Shown here piece after piece: positions 1 to 7,549 of a DNA stretch of 11,281 nt. The notes under the pieces were generated by a model, which was not told the origin of the DNA, ran no database searches, and saw nothing but the letters and a program-made list of their open reading frames with translations. The stretch is from positions 1 through 11,281 of the forward strand of contig SMXP01000014.1 of assembly GCA_004356335.1 (NCBI GenBank). The letters run 5' to 3'. Source of the stretch: Alphaproteobacteria bacterium (GTDB lineage: Bacteria > Pseudomonadota > Alphaproteobacteria > SMXP01). Position 1 is the first letter of the stretch, and every line of letters starts with the position of its first letter. The position numbers were made by a program, and so were the translations under genes.

Positions 1-56
1 ACAAAACAAAGACTTAGAGCACGTTAGGGATTCCATCTTTTGTCAACGTGCTCTAG
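1..56. repeat. Palindromic intergenic repeat, partial copy (R1)
   Basis: This is the A-rich spacer plus the right-hand palindrome of a two-module element; the left module lies off the window. An 11-bp perfect stem is formed by 15-25 (TAGAGCACGTT) and 45-55 (AACGTGCTCTA). The 56 bases match 10064-10119 with only three mismatches, in direct orientation. It resembles RIME-type mosaic elements of alphaproteobacteria, an identification made from memory of the family's general form. It lies just upstream of the nitroreductase-family gene. Confidence 0.85.
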
Positions 57-112
57 TGTTCGGTTCGCGTCCTGATGGTGGACGCGTAGCCGCGAAAAGC
101 AACTATAGGACC

Positions 113-574
113 ATGGCACCCCCTCGACCGACCGACAACAAGCTCTTGGAATACACATTTCGGTTTGCCGTACGCGCACACGTGGCGCTCTATGGACTGA
201 CCGGCGGGCGCATCGGTGGCCGCAGTTTTAATGCGCCCGTGCTCCTGTTGACCACGAAAGGCCGCAAAACCGGCAAACCACGAACCATCCCATTGCTTTA
301 TCTGAAACAGGACGACACCTACGTGTTGGTGGCTTCTTTTGCTGGTGCTGAGCGCCATCCGATTTGGTATGTAAACCTCCAAGCGGACCCTCACGCGACA
401 ATTCAAGTGATGACGAGGGTCATGTCAGTTACGGCAGACACCGCCGACCCAGCGATGCGCTCTAACCTGTGGCCTAAACTTGTCGCTATGTATCCCGATT
501 ACGAGGTCTACCAAACCCGCACCGACCGCGAAATTCCAGTCGTGTTGTTGAAGCCGCAAGCAAAGGCCCGTTAG
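113..574 (+). CDS. Deazaflavin (F420)-dependent nitroreductase family protein
   Basis: A 153-residue protein of the Ddn-like split-barrel family (PF04075 type), whose members use F420H2, or in some cases FMN, to reduce quinones, nitroaromatics or enones. Visible family signatures are an N-terminal amphipathic stretch, then GGRIGG, then the core VLLLTTKGRKTGKPRTIPLL at about residues 40-60, then HPIWYVNLQADP near residue 85. The reading frame stays open up to a GTG at 56, but that codon sits inside the preceding repeat. I prefer ATG 113, which has AGGA just upstream and restores the usual family length of about 150. The TAG stop is the first three bases of the next repeat. It converges with the transporter gene. 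Whether the host makes F420 cannot be seen here, so the cofactor is uncertain. Confidence 0.85.
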   Translation: MAPPRPTDNKLLEYTFRFAVRAHVALYGLTGGRIGGRSFNAPVLLLTTKGRKTGKPRTIPLLYLKQDDTYVLVASFAGAERHPIWYVNLQADPHATIQVMTRVMSVTADTADPAMRSNLWPKLVAMYPDYEVYQTRTDREIPVVLLKPQAKAR

Positions 575-675
575 GATCTTTCCGGTTTTGATGAAATCAA
601 AACCTGATCCTAAGTTGTTGTTTTATCGTGTTTCCGGACGGAAAACAGGTGGCCACTTTTCCTGGAAACACTCTA
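572..675. repeat. Two-module palindromic repeat between convergent genes (R2)
   Basis: A 104-base element running TAG...CTA. One module is a stem pairing 572-578 (TAGGATC) with 606-612 (GATCCTA), with an inner CCGGTTTTGAT/ATCAAAACC pairing. The second module pairs GTGTTTCC with GGAAACAC around a GGAAAA-rich loop. An A/T-rich spacer of about 17 bases joins them. It is a near-identical inverted copy of 8871-8973. It fills the gap between two convergent genes, and both stop codons fall on its ends. It could act as a bidirectional transcript end or stabilise mRNA, but no T-run is present. Confidence 0.9.
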
Positions 676-2040
676 GGCAGTGTCGATCTGAAGTTTGTCC
701 TCTGTAAGATCATACATCAGCAGAAATGGAATACTTGCCAGCGCAAAGAAAGGCGCCAATAGCCCAATACCAATATAGATCGCTCGTATGGCACTTTCTG
801 ATTGTTGAACCGACTCGCCGGTCGATTCGACAAAGCCCATGAAGCTAAGCAGAAAACCAATGATAAGCGGTCCAGTCGCCAACGCAATTTTTTCTACAAA
901 GCTATAGATACCTGAAAAGATACCCTCCCGCCGGAGGCCCGTCCGCACATGATCATAGGCGATGGCATCAGGCAACATAGATTGGCCGGTGAGCAAAACA
1001 CCACCCGTAAATATACCGAGAGCAATACATCGTAAGGCATAAACGATAAATGGCTCGCTCAAATCCGCAAACCACCAGGTCAATCCACAAATGCCATATC
1101 CAGCGATTGCTATAACGAAAAGGTGATGTTTCTCCATTGACTTCGCGAAATAGGTCCAGATTGGCAGGGTGATGATGCTGGCGCCATTAAGGATCAGACC
1201 ATAGGCACTGAGCAGCGAAACGATCCCCAATGCGACCAACCATCCGGGTATTGTGGAAGAGTCCATGCCATACTTTACGAGAAATGGAAGTGTCGCCGTT
1301 GTGCAGGCAAGTCCAGTAAGTTGAATGAGTTTAGCGACCGACAAAAGAACGAATGGTCTGTTCGCAGCAGCGGTTTTAATTTGTTCCATTAATGTATAGT
1401 TCGGAACTTCAAAACTTGTGAACTTAGCATTGCGCGTGGCGAAAACTGCGAAGATCATGGATGCCATAAGAAGGAATCCCATGATAACCGCCATGGTTTC
1501 GTAACCTCCACGGCCACCGCCGGCCAATTTGACAATTGTCGGTGCTAGCCAAAGACCGGCAAAACCAGCCGCAGATACGAAGATCACGCGCCAAGTCATT
1601 AAACTGGTCCGCTCATGATAGCTTTGTGTCATTTCCGCAGGCATGGCGAGATATGGCAAATTGAAAATTGTATAAGCCGTGAAATAAACCACCATGACGA
1701 CCGATAGGTAGGCGATCAACAGCGATTGACTTTCAAAATTTGGCACATTGAAAAGAGAGATGCAGGCCAAACCAGCTAAAATCCCGCCGGCAAACATGAA
1801 TGGACGACGTCGGCCCCAGCGCGTATTTGTTCGATCGCTCCATAAACCGATAAGAGGATCGGTGGCTATATTGAGAAGCCGTGTAAAAAACAGAATCGAT
1901 CCGCCGATTGCCGGGTCAATGCCTAAAAATGTGCTCATGAAGAACAAAGCGAAGAAAGACGTCAGATACATCATGGTGATCGACCCGAATGATCCGAAGC
2001 CCCAACCCACTTTAAGCGAAGTCGATAATTGATCAGCCAT
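673..2040 (-). CDS. GPH/MelB-type MFS transporter
   Basis: A 455-residue polytopic membrane protein with about 12 hydrophobic segments, the usual length for the glycoside-pentoside-hexuronide:cation symporter family. The helix II to loop 2-3 signature is clear: ATDPLIGLWSD at residues 59-69 followed by RTNTRWGRRRPF at 70-81, the GPH equivalent of the MFS loop motif. Compared with MelB helix II (DAINDP) this protein reads NIATDP, so the second cation-site Asp is kept (D61) and the first position is Asn (N57). Coupling may therefore differ from Na+/melibiose symport; this is an inference. In proteobacterial catabolic clusters such proteins are often of unknown substrate. The upstream ribosome-binding site is weak (CGGAA about 10 bases before the ATG). 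The TAG stop is supplied by the end of repeat R2. Confidence 0.85.
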   Translation of the reverse strand: MADQLSTSLKVGWGFGSFGSITMMYLTSFFALFFMSTFLGIDPAIGGSILFFTRLLNIATDPLIGLWSDRTNTRWGRRRPFMFAGGILAGLACISLFNVPNFESQSLLIAYLSVVMVVYFTAYTIFNLPYLAMPAEMTQSYHERTSLMTWRVIFVSAAGFAGLWLAPTIVKLAGGGRGGYETMAVIMGFLLMASMIFAVFATRNAKFTSFEVPNYTLMEQIKTAAANRPFVLLSVAKLIQLTGLACTTATLPFLVKYGMDSSTIPGWLVALGIVSLLSAYGLILNGASIITLPIWTYFAKSMEKHHLFVIAIAGYGICGLTWWFADLSEPFIVYALRCIALGIFTGGVLLTGQSMLPDAIAYDHVRTGLRREGIFSGIYSFVEKIALATGPLIIGFLLSFMGFVESTGESVQQSESAIRAIYIGIGLLAPFFALASIPFLLMYDLTEDKLQIDTA

Positions 2041-2486
2041 GTCTAAATTCCGTGCAATGAATATTGTTGATTAGACGATCTTGGCAACTCATTTGAAGCG
2101 TGATTGTCAAGCTGTCGCCGCATAGGTCATGGAAGAGCGGTATTTTGTCTCGCGGCGGAGCATAAGGCACAAAGGTTTGTCATGGCAGCGGAAACTTTGG
2201 CAAATCTCATTGAAATCCGCCTTGTGATGTGACTGATCGGATGCTGAAAAGCGGCGCTGCCGCCGGTACGGTTGCCACCACGTCGGACCGGCTAAGGCCG
2301 CTCAACCCGGTTGAAGTCGGACAAAGATTGAATGTGGGGGGACCGCTAGAATCTCAAGTGAGGCCATCGGCTGTGCGCCCCATGGTCTCCCCTGCGCCCT
2401 ATCCCCACCATGACGCGCGACCGCGCTTATAATGACTTATTACCCCCATGATCTTATGGAACGTCCCGGCTTGCACGAGGTGAAAA
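2041..2486. other. Divergent intergenic region, no convincing gene
   Basis: This 446-base region separates the minus-strand transporter from the plus-strand nitrilase-like gene and should hold both promoters. An imperfect inverted repeat, CTTGGCAA (2080-2087) with TTGTCAAG (2104-2111), lies in the transporter's upstream region and could be an operator. A TATAAT hexamer at 2428-2433 could serve the nitrilase-like gene, but no good -35 is seen. GCGGCGCTGCCGC at 2251-2263 is a small hairpin without a T-run. A 67-codon open frame at 2229-2432 lacks a ribosome-binding site and recognisable content. Confidence 0.4.
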
Positions 2487-3560
2487 ATGGCTAAAAACAG
2501 CTCTGAACCGCCAAGATATATTGCGATCGCATTGCAGTTGAAGTGCTTTGCGCTCAGTAAGATTAAAGCAGTCGACGCGGCCCGCGCACAGATAATGAAA
2601 AACGTCCAACGTGCTGCCGATTACGTGACCGCTTGCACCCGCTTCGCAAAGTTCTTTCATGGTATCGATTGCCGATTGATTGTCTTGCCTGAATTCGTTT
2701 TGACCTCCTTTCCGATTGGAGAAAGCCATGATGAATGGCGGGCCAAAGCGGCCTTAGAGTCGAATGGGCCCGAGTTTGAGGTGCTCCAAAAAACCGCCCA
2801 GGAAAACAAATTATTTCTGGCGGGTAATGCCTATGAGATCGACCCGCATTTTCCCGAGCTGTATTTTCAGACTTGTTTCATAATCGGTCCCAATGGCGAC
2901 ATTATATTACGCTACCGCCGGTTGACCTCGACATTCGAACCGACACCACATGATATCTGGGATCGATACTTAGACGTTTATGGTCTGGAAGGGGTGTTCC
3001 CGGTCGTGCGAACCGAAATCGGAAACTTGGCGGCGGTCTCATCCGAAGAGATCCAATGGCCTGAAATAACTCGGTGCCACGTCATGCGCGGAGCCGAAGT
3101 GATTATTCACCCAACCTCGGAAACCGGAACGCCACTGTCTGTGGGCCGGGATATTTGCAAGCGTGCACGGGCTGTAGAGAATATGGTCTACGTGGTGTCC
3201 GCCAATACAGCCAGCTTGGAGGGCATGCCGATTCCGGCGTTTAGTTGCACCGGCATGTCGAAGATTATCGATTTCACCGGCAATGTGATGACGGAAGCAG
3301 CCCCGGGGGGCGAGAGTCATGCGGCCCGCTCTATTCTCGATATTGGTGCATTGCGGCAGGCGCGGCGCAGTCTGGGTATGACGAATTTCCTATCTCGCCA
3401 GCCGTTCGATGCCTATGCTGAGAGCTATGCCAACACTCAAATTCATGTGGCCAATACCATGCTTCAGAATGGCGAAATCAAGGTTCCTCAAGATCGGGAA
3501 TTCTTTAATGATCGCCAAAGGGACAACATCCGGCGAATGGAAGAACAAGGCGTGATTTGA
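2487..3560 (+). CDS. Nitrilase-superfamily protein with altered catalytic triad
   Basis: A 357-residue protein with the fold signatures of carbon-nitrogen hydrolases (nitrilases, amidases, carbamoylases). The first catalytic block is RLIVLPEF with E69 as the expected base. The second block reads RYRRLTS at 142-148, with Arg145 where the family has its catalytic Lys (RK before the hydrophobic residue). The third block reads AAVSSEEIQWPE at 182-193, then RGAEVIIHPTSE. Aligned on the conserved PE and RGAEVIIHP, the nucleophilic Cys (normally CYD/CEE before the PE) is Ser186. A good ribosome-binding site, GAGGTG, precedes the ATG. The alpha subunit of the molybdoenzyme starts about 86 bases downstream on the same strand, so the genes may be co-transcribed. 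The fold call is firm. Hydrolase activity is doubtful; it could be a serine variant, a binding protein, or a subgroup with this natural sequence. Confidence 0.8.
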   Translation: MAKNSSEPPRYIAIALQLKCFALSKIKAVDAARAQIMKNVQRAADYVTACTRFAKFFHGIDCRLIVLPEFVLTSFPIGESHDEWRAKAALESNGPEFEVLQKTAQENKLFLAGNAYEIDPHFPELYFQTCFIIGPNGDIILRYRRLTSTFEPTPHDIWDRYLDVYGLEGVFPVVRTEIGNLAAVSSEEIQWPEITRCHVMRGAEVIIHPTSETGTPLSVGRDICKRARAVENMVYVVSANTASLEGMPIPAFSCTGMSKIIDFTGNVMTEAAPGGESHAARSILDIGALRQARRSLGMTNFLSRQPFDAYAESYANTQIHVANTMLQNGEIKVPQDREFFNDRQRDNIRRMEEQGVI

Positions 3561-3572
3561 TTGAGGGCGATT

Positions 3573-3600
3573 TGTTACACTCTCGCTCCGCGATATACTG
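3573..3600 (+). promoter_or_regulatory. Possible sigma-70-type promoter for the molybdoenzyme genes
   Basis: TTGTTA at 3573-3578 and TATACT at 3595-3600 are separated by 16 bases and lie about 46 bases before the alpha-subunit ATG. They match the consensus at 4/6 and 5/6 positions. This would let alpha and beta be expressed without the nitrilase-like gene. It is only a pattern match. Confidence 0.35.
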
Positions 3601-3632
3601 ATTCTTTGGCGTGTAAGATCCAATGGGCTTCC

Positions 3633-3640
3633 GGGGAGGA
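3633..3640 (+). promoter_or_regulatory. Ribosome-binding site fixing the alpha-subunit start
   Basis: GGGGAGGA ends six bases before ATG 3647. It lies inside the open frame that begins at ATG 3623, so that earlier ATG is unlikely to be used. The choice places the twin-arginine motif at residues 6-11, as expected for a Tat leader. Confidence 0.7.
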
Positions 3641-3646
3641 TTTCCC

Positions 3647-6421
3647 ATGAACATGAACGTTTCTCGTCGTCATTTTTTGCGCAGCAGCGGCACCGCCGCC
3701 GCCGGGCTGATGGCTCTTCAATATGGCACGACTACGGCGCTGGCTCAGTCCGGCGAGGATGAGACCTATCGTAGCTTTGAAGATGTGCTGCGGCAAAAGT
3801 GGACTTGGGACAAGGTGGTCCATTCCAGTCATGGCACCAATTGCACCGGCAGCTGTGCGTTCAATGTTTACGTCAAAAACGGCGTGGTCTGGCGTGAAGA
3901 GCAGCAGGGCGAATATGGCCGCAGCGGCGATGATGATACACCTGATTATGGCCCGCGCGGTTGTCAAAAGGGCTTGCGCCACGCCAAATATATGTATGGA
4001 GCCCAGCGGGTGCTTTACCCGATGAAACGGGCCGGCGAGCGCGGCGAAGGCAAATGGCAGCGCGTCACTTGGAAACAAGCTCTCGACGAAATCGCCGATA
4101 AATTTATTGATTACCAAGTCGAGCACGGTCCCGAATCGATATCGTATAATTTGGGCACCCAAATGGTCGTGAAGCGGTCCTGTATCGCCGGGGTTCTGCG
4201 CTTCGGTAATGCCACGGGCATCCCCATACCGGAATCCTTTGCCGGGGTCGGTGACCAGCCGCTCGGTGTCTACATGACCCTTGGTCTCAACACAATCGGC
4301 GACACCATGGCCGCGGTTTACAAATCGCGCGCTTGTTTAGTTTGGATGACCAATCCCGCCGTCACCCGTATTCCCGACGCTCATTTCTTCTGGGAAGCCA
4401 AATGGAACGGTACCAAGGTCACCGCTATTTCACCCGAATTCACGCCGACGGCGATGCACGCCAATAGATGGCTCAATCCCAAGCCGGGTACCGATGCGGC
4501 TCTGGCCATGGCGATGGTGCAAACTATTTTGGAAGATCAAAGCTATGATGTGGACTACATTCGCGAACAGACCGATCTACCGTTCTTAGTCCGCACCGAT
4601 AATGGCATGTTCTTACGACCGAGCGATGTCGCCGCCGAACAGGCCAAGGCGGAAGACGATACCATCTTCTTTATGTGGGACGAGGCAACCGGCGGCATTG
4701 TTAGGGCGCCGGCAACGGGAAATGACAAAGGAGACGCCCCCTCCATTGCTTTGGGCGATATACAGCCGGCAATGGAAGGCACGTGGACGATCGCGGGGCC
4801 CGATGGCGATGTGGCAGTGACCACCGTCTTCGAGCTGCTCAAAAAGGAAGCGGCGACGTTTACGCCGGAAGCAGTAACGGAAATCACCGGTCTCAATGCC
4901 GAGGCTATTCGAACCGTTGCGCGCGAATTTGCGGCGGCCAAACCGGCCATGATCTTTTCGGGTTATGCGGCATCGAAATGGCTGAATGGCGATCTGTTGC
5001 AAAGAGCTATGCTGCTAATATTGTCGCTTACCGGCAATATCGGTCCCGAAGGCGGCGGATTTCAGGTCACTAATTTGGCCAAAAAAGACGGCATTTTGGC
5101 TTATGTTGCGGCCGATATACCGCCGGCTATTCGCATAGTCTCTGGGGCCATGTGGGACTACGAACAGGGCAAAATGAAAGCGGTGACTGCCGAGGTTTAC
5201 GGCCAAGAGCTGGCGGACGAAATTGACGGCTATTATCAAGAAGGCATCAATCGCGGCTATTATCCGTCCCACGCCCCGGTGCCTTGGAAGATGGCCTTTT
5301 ACGCCGGCTGCAACGGCGCCAATTGGCGCGCATCGGGCAAAAGATGGCGGGAAACCGGCTTTGCCGCGCTCGAAACCATCGTTACCATGACGCCGGATAT
5401 GAGTGTGACGGCGCTCTATTCCGATTACGTTTTGCCTATCGCGTCTCATTATGAGCGTCAGGATATGTTGCAAGAGCCGCGTACACCTTACGTCCAGGTG
5501 ATCGATGCCGCGGTGCCGCCACTTGGCGAATCCCGAGATGATTGGACCATACTGAAAGGGTTGAGCGAGGCAATCAGCCGGCGCGCGACGGAGCGAGATA
5601 TCGAACCCATTGCGGACATGTTCTACGGCAAGCCGGTACCTCGCGACCTCAAGCGGTGTTACGAACTTTACACAATGAATGACACGCTTAAGGAAACGAA
5701 AGACGTCGTTCAGCTTTTGATTGATAACACGCCGGGTCTACCCAAAGTTTCGTTTGATGAATTGGCGGCAAAAGGTTTGTTGCGCGTGAACGATTCCGAG
5801 AGCGTGATTTTTGGTGAAGGGTCGCCTTATAATTCCGAACTTAATCGGAGTGTTTATAAAAAGACGCCTTACGCCACACTAACGGCCCGCCAGCAATATT
5901 ATTTCGATCACGAATGGTTCTTGGAAACCGGTGAGACGTTACCGACTTATCGGCCACCGATGCGTGTTGAGGGATATCCCCTGCAATTGATGATGGGCCA
6001 TGCCCGCCATGGTGTGCATTCCATGTGGCGCGATGATTCTTTCCTCTTGGGTCTGCAAAGGGGCGAGCCCGATATTTATCTCAGCGTGCCCGATGCGGCA
6101 GCCCGCGGCGTCGAGGACGGTGATCTTGTCCGCGTGTTTAATACGCTGGGAGAGTTCATTGTCCAAGCCCATATATCGTCGGCTATGCAACCCGGTATGA
6201 TGTTCATGTATCATGGATGGGATCCGGTCATGTTTCGCGGACAACAAAATTTCGGCGCCGTCGTGTCAACCGGCGGCCTGATGAAACGAACTAATTTGGT
6301 GGGTGATTATGGTCATCTGAAATACCGTCCACTCTTCTTTACGCCCAATCAAACATACAAAGACTTCACGTGTGATTTTGAGAAATATGTCGAGGGCGCG
6401 GCGCAAGAGGAAAAGATTTAA
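3647..6421 (+). CDS. Molybdopterin oxidoreductase alpha subunit, type II DMSO reductase family
   Basis: A 924-residue Mo-bisPGD catalytic subunit. A Tat leader is plain: SRRHFL at 6-11, a hydrophobic stretch, then ALAQ with likely cleavage after A33. The FS0 [4Fe-4S] motif is H62, C66, C70 and C106 (HGTNCTGSC ... RGCQKG). The type II Mo ligand is probably D203 in GVGDQPLG. The segment TRIPDAHFFWEAKWNGTKV and the GTDAALA motif at 281-287 are typical of the family. As I recall it, the VWREEQ and CQKG wording and the overall length fit ethylbenzene dehydrogenase EbdA better than NarG, which is much longer. Relatives oxidise hydrocarbons, steroid side chains or dimethylsulfide with water as oxygen donor, or reduce selenate or chlorate, in the periplasm. 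The Fe-S beta subunit follows after 48 bases. The substrate is not determinable; there is no TorD-like chaperone gene nearby. Confidence 0.93.
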   Translation: MNMNVSRRHFLRSSGTAAAGLMALQYGTTTALAQSGEDETYRSFEDVLRQKWTWDKVVHSSHGTNCTGSCAFNVYVKNGVVWREEQQGEYGRSGDDDTPDYGPRGCQKGLRHAKYMYGAQRVLYPMKRAGERGEGKWQRVTWKQALDEIADKFIDYQVEHGPESISYNLGTQMVVKRSCIAGVLRFGNATGIPIPESFAGVGDQPLGVYMTLGLNTIGDTMAAVYKSRACLVWMTNPAVTRIPDAHFFWEAKWNGTKVTAISPEFTPTAMHANRWLNPKPGTDAALAMAMVQTILEDQSYDVDYIREQTDLPFLVRTDNGMFLRPSDVAAEQAKAEDDTIFFMWDEATGGIVRAPATGNDKGDAPSIALGDIQPAMEGTWTIAGPDGDVAVTTVFELLKKEAATFTPEAVTEITGLNAEAIRTVAREFAAAKPAMIFSGYAASKWLNGDLLQRAMLLILSLTGNIGPEGGGFQVTNLAKKDGILAYVAADIPPAIRIVSGAMWDYEQGKMKAVTAEVYGQELADEIDGYYQEGINRGYYPSHAPVPWKMAFYAGCNGANWRASGKRWRETGFAALETIVTMTPDMSVTALYSDYVLPIASHYERQDMLQEPRTPYVQVIDAAVPPLGESRDDWTILKGLSEAISRRATERDIEPIADMFYGKPVPRDLKRCYELYTMNDTLKETKDVVQLLIDNTPGLPKVSFDELAAKGLLRVNDSESVIFGEGSPYNSELNRSVYKKTPYATLTARQQYYFDHEWFLETGETLPTYRPPMRVEGYPLQLMMGHARHGVHSMWRDDSFLLGLQRGEPDIYLSVPDAAARGVEDGDLVRVFNTLGEFIVQAHISSAMQPGMMFMYHGWDPVMFRGQQNFGAVVSTGGLMKRTNLVGDYGHLKYRPLFFTPNQTYKDFTCDFEKYVEGAAQEEKI

Positions 6422-6469
6422 CGGCGCGGCAGGTACGTAAGCCGGACGACGAATTAAAGGAGACGGAGA

Positions 6470-7486
6470 ATGGGTCAGCAGATCGCCATGGTGATGGATC
6501 TGAACAAGTGTATTGGCTGCCAAACCTGCACTGCGGCATGCAAGTCCTTATGGACCGACGAAGAAGGCCAGGACTACATGTTGTGGAACAATGTGGAGAC
6601 CAAGCCGGGACGGGGATACCCTAAGAACTGGGAGACCGATGGCGGCGGCTGGAAGGACGGCCGGGTGCGCTATGGCCGGACCCCGGCCTTGGCGGACCAT
6701 GGCGCGGAAGTGGAGCTCAATCACAAAGAAGTCTATTTTGACGGCACGGCAGACCGGTTGCAAAGAAAAGCGGCCAATTTCGAAGGAACCGAGCAGAGTA
6801 TACCGTCGGATTACGGTTCCAATTGGGACGAGGACACGAGCTCGGGCGAGTATCCCAACAATTATCACTTTTACCTGCCGCGCATGTGCAATCACTGCAC
6901 CAAGCCGTCTTGCCTGGAGGCGTGTCCGGTGCGCGCCATCTATAAGCGCGAGGAGGACGGGGTTGTTCTGGTCGATCAAGACAAATGCCGGGGCTTCCGC
7001 CAGTGCAATCGGGCGTGCCCTTATGACAAGGTCTATTACAATTACGTGACCAAGACGTCGCAGAAGTGCATTTTCTGCTTTCCCCGGCTGGAGCAAGGGA
7101 TCGCACCGGCCTGCGCCCGGCAATGCCCGGGCCGGCTTCGCTTTGTCGGCTATTTGGACGATGTGGGCGGGCCGATTTTCAAGCTGGTCTACACTTACAA
7201 AGTAGCCCTACCGCTGCATCCCGAGTTCGGCACGGTGCCTAACGTTTTTTACGTGCCGCCTCTATTGCCCGATTCGTTCGACGAGAACGGCAATTTCAGC
7301 GACGATAGCCGGGTGCCTTTATCTTATTACCGAGAATTGTTCGGCCCCGATGTGGATCAAGCCCTGATCACCCTAAAGGCCGAGATGGCGCTCAAGCAGC
7401 AAAACCAACCCTCGGAACTGATGGATCTCTTGATCGCCAAGGATTGGAAATCCCTGTTCAAAATTACCGACGTCCAGGAACTCTAG
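6470..7486 (+). CDS. Molybdoenzyme beta subunit, four-cluster iron-sulfur protein
   Basis: A 338-residue electron-transfer subunit of the EbdB/DdhB/SerB/NarH type. It has 15 ligand cysteines in four groups: C14/C17/C20/C24, C140/C143/C148/C152, C173/C179/C183, and C200/C203/C215/C219. In the third group (CRGFRQCNRACP) the second Cys position is Phe176, matching the aromatic residue seen in NarH-type subunits. This predicts three [4Fe-4S] clusters and one [3Fe-4S] cluster. There is no signal peptide; relatives are carried out folded with the Tat-tagged alpha subunit. A strong ribosome-binding site (AAAGGAG, seven bases before the ATG) sets the start. In relatives the electrons pass to a haem-b gamma subunit, but none follows here: the TAG stop runs straight into a palindromic repeat and a convergent gene. 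Confidence 0.93.
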   Translation: MGQQIAMVMDLNKCIGCQTCTAACKSLWTDEEGQDYMLWNNVETKPGRGYPKNWETDGGGWKDGRVRYGRTPALADHGAEVELNHKEVYFDGTADRLQRKAANFEGTEQSIPSDYGSNWDEDTSSGEYPNNYHFYLPRMCNHCTKPSCLEACPVRAIYKREEDGVVLVDQDKCRGFRQCNRACPYDKVYYNYVTKTSQKCIFCFPRLEQGIAPACARQCPGRLRFVGYLDDVGGPIFKLVYTYKVALPLHPEFGTVPNVFYVPPLLPDSFDENGNFSDDSRVPLSYYRELFGPDVDQALITLKAEMALKQQNQPSELMDLLIAKDWKSLFKITDVQEL

Positions 7487-7524
7487 AGCATTTTCATGAG
7501 TCAATTAATCTCGGAAATGCTCTA
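7484..7524. repeat. Single-module palindromic repeat, possible transcript end (R3)
   Basis: A 10-bp perfect stem, TAGAGCATTT (7484-7493) with AAATGCTCTA (7515-7524), around a 21-base loop. The left arm contains the TAG stop of the beta subunit. It sits between convergent genes, so it could end transcription from either side, but no T-run follows. The left arm and loop recur at 9201-9230. Confidence 0.8.
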
Positions 7525-7549
7525 GTAAGATGAGCGCGAACTCTGTCTC

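Noticed and set aside
56..112. GTG start extending the Ddn-like protein by 19 residues
   Set aside because: The GTG is at the end of repeat R1, has no ribosome-binding site, and the extra residues do not resemble the family N-terminus. ATG 113 fits better.
2229..2432. A 67-codon open frame in the transporter/nitrilase gap
   Set aside because: No ribosome-binding site, low-complexity composition and no recognisable motif; best treated as chance.
3623..3646. Upstream ATG for the alpha subunit
   Set aside because: It overlaps the strong ribosome-binding site of ATG 3647 and would place extra residues before the Tat motif.
3575..4162. Long minus-strand open frame opposite the alpha subunit (and similar ones at 4613-5002, 5015-5473 and 6548-7123)
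   Set aside because: These are antisense shadows of well-supported molybdoenzyme genes with no family signature of their own.
7484..7524. Classical intrinsic terminator after the beta subunit
   Set aside because: The stem is A/T-rich with a 21-base loop and no T-run on either strand, so it was listed as a repeat with only possible terminator function.
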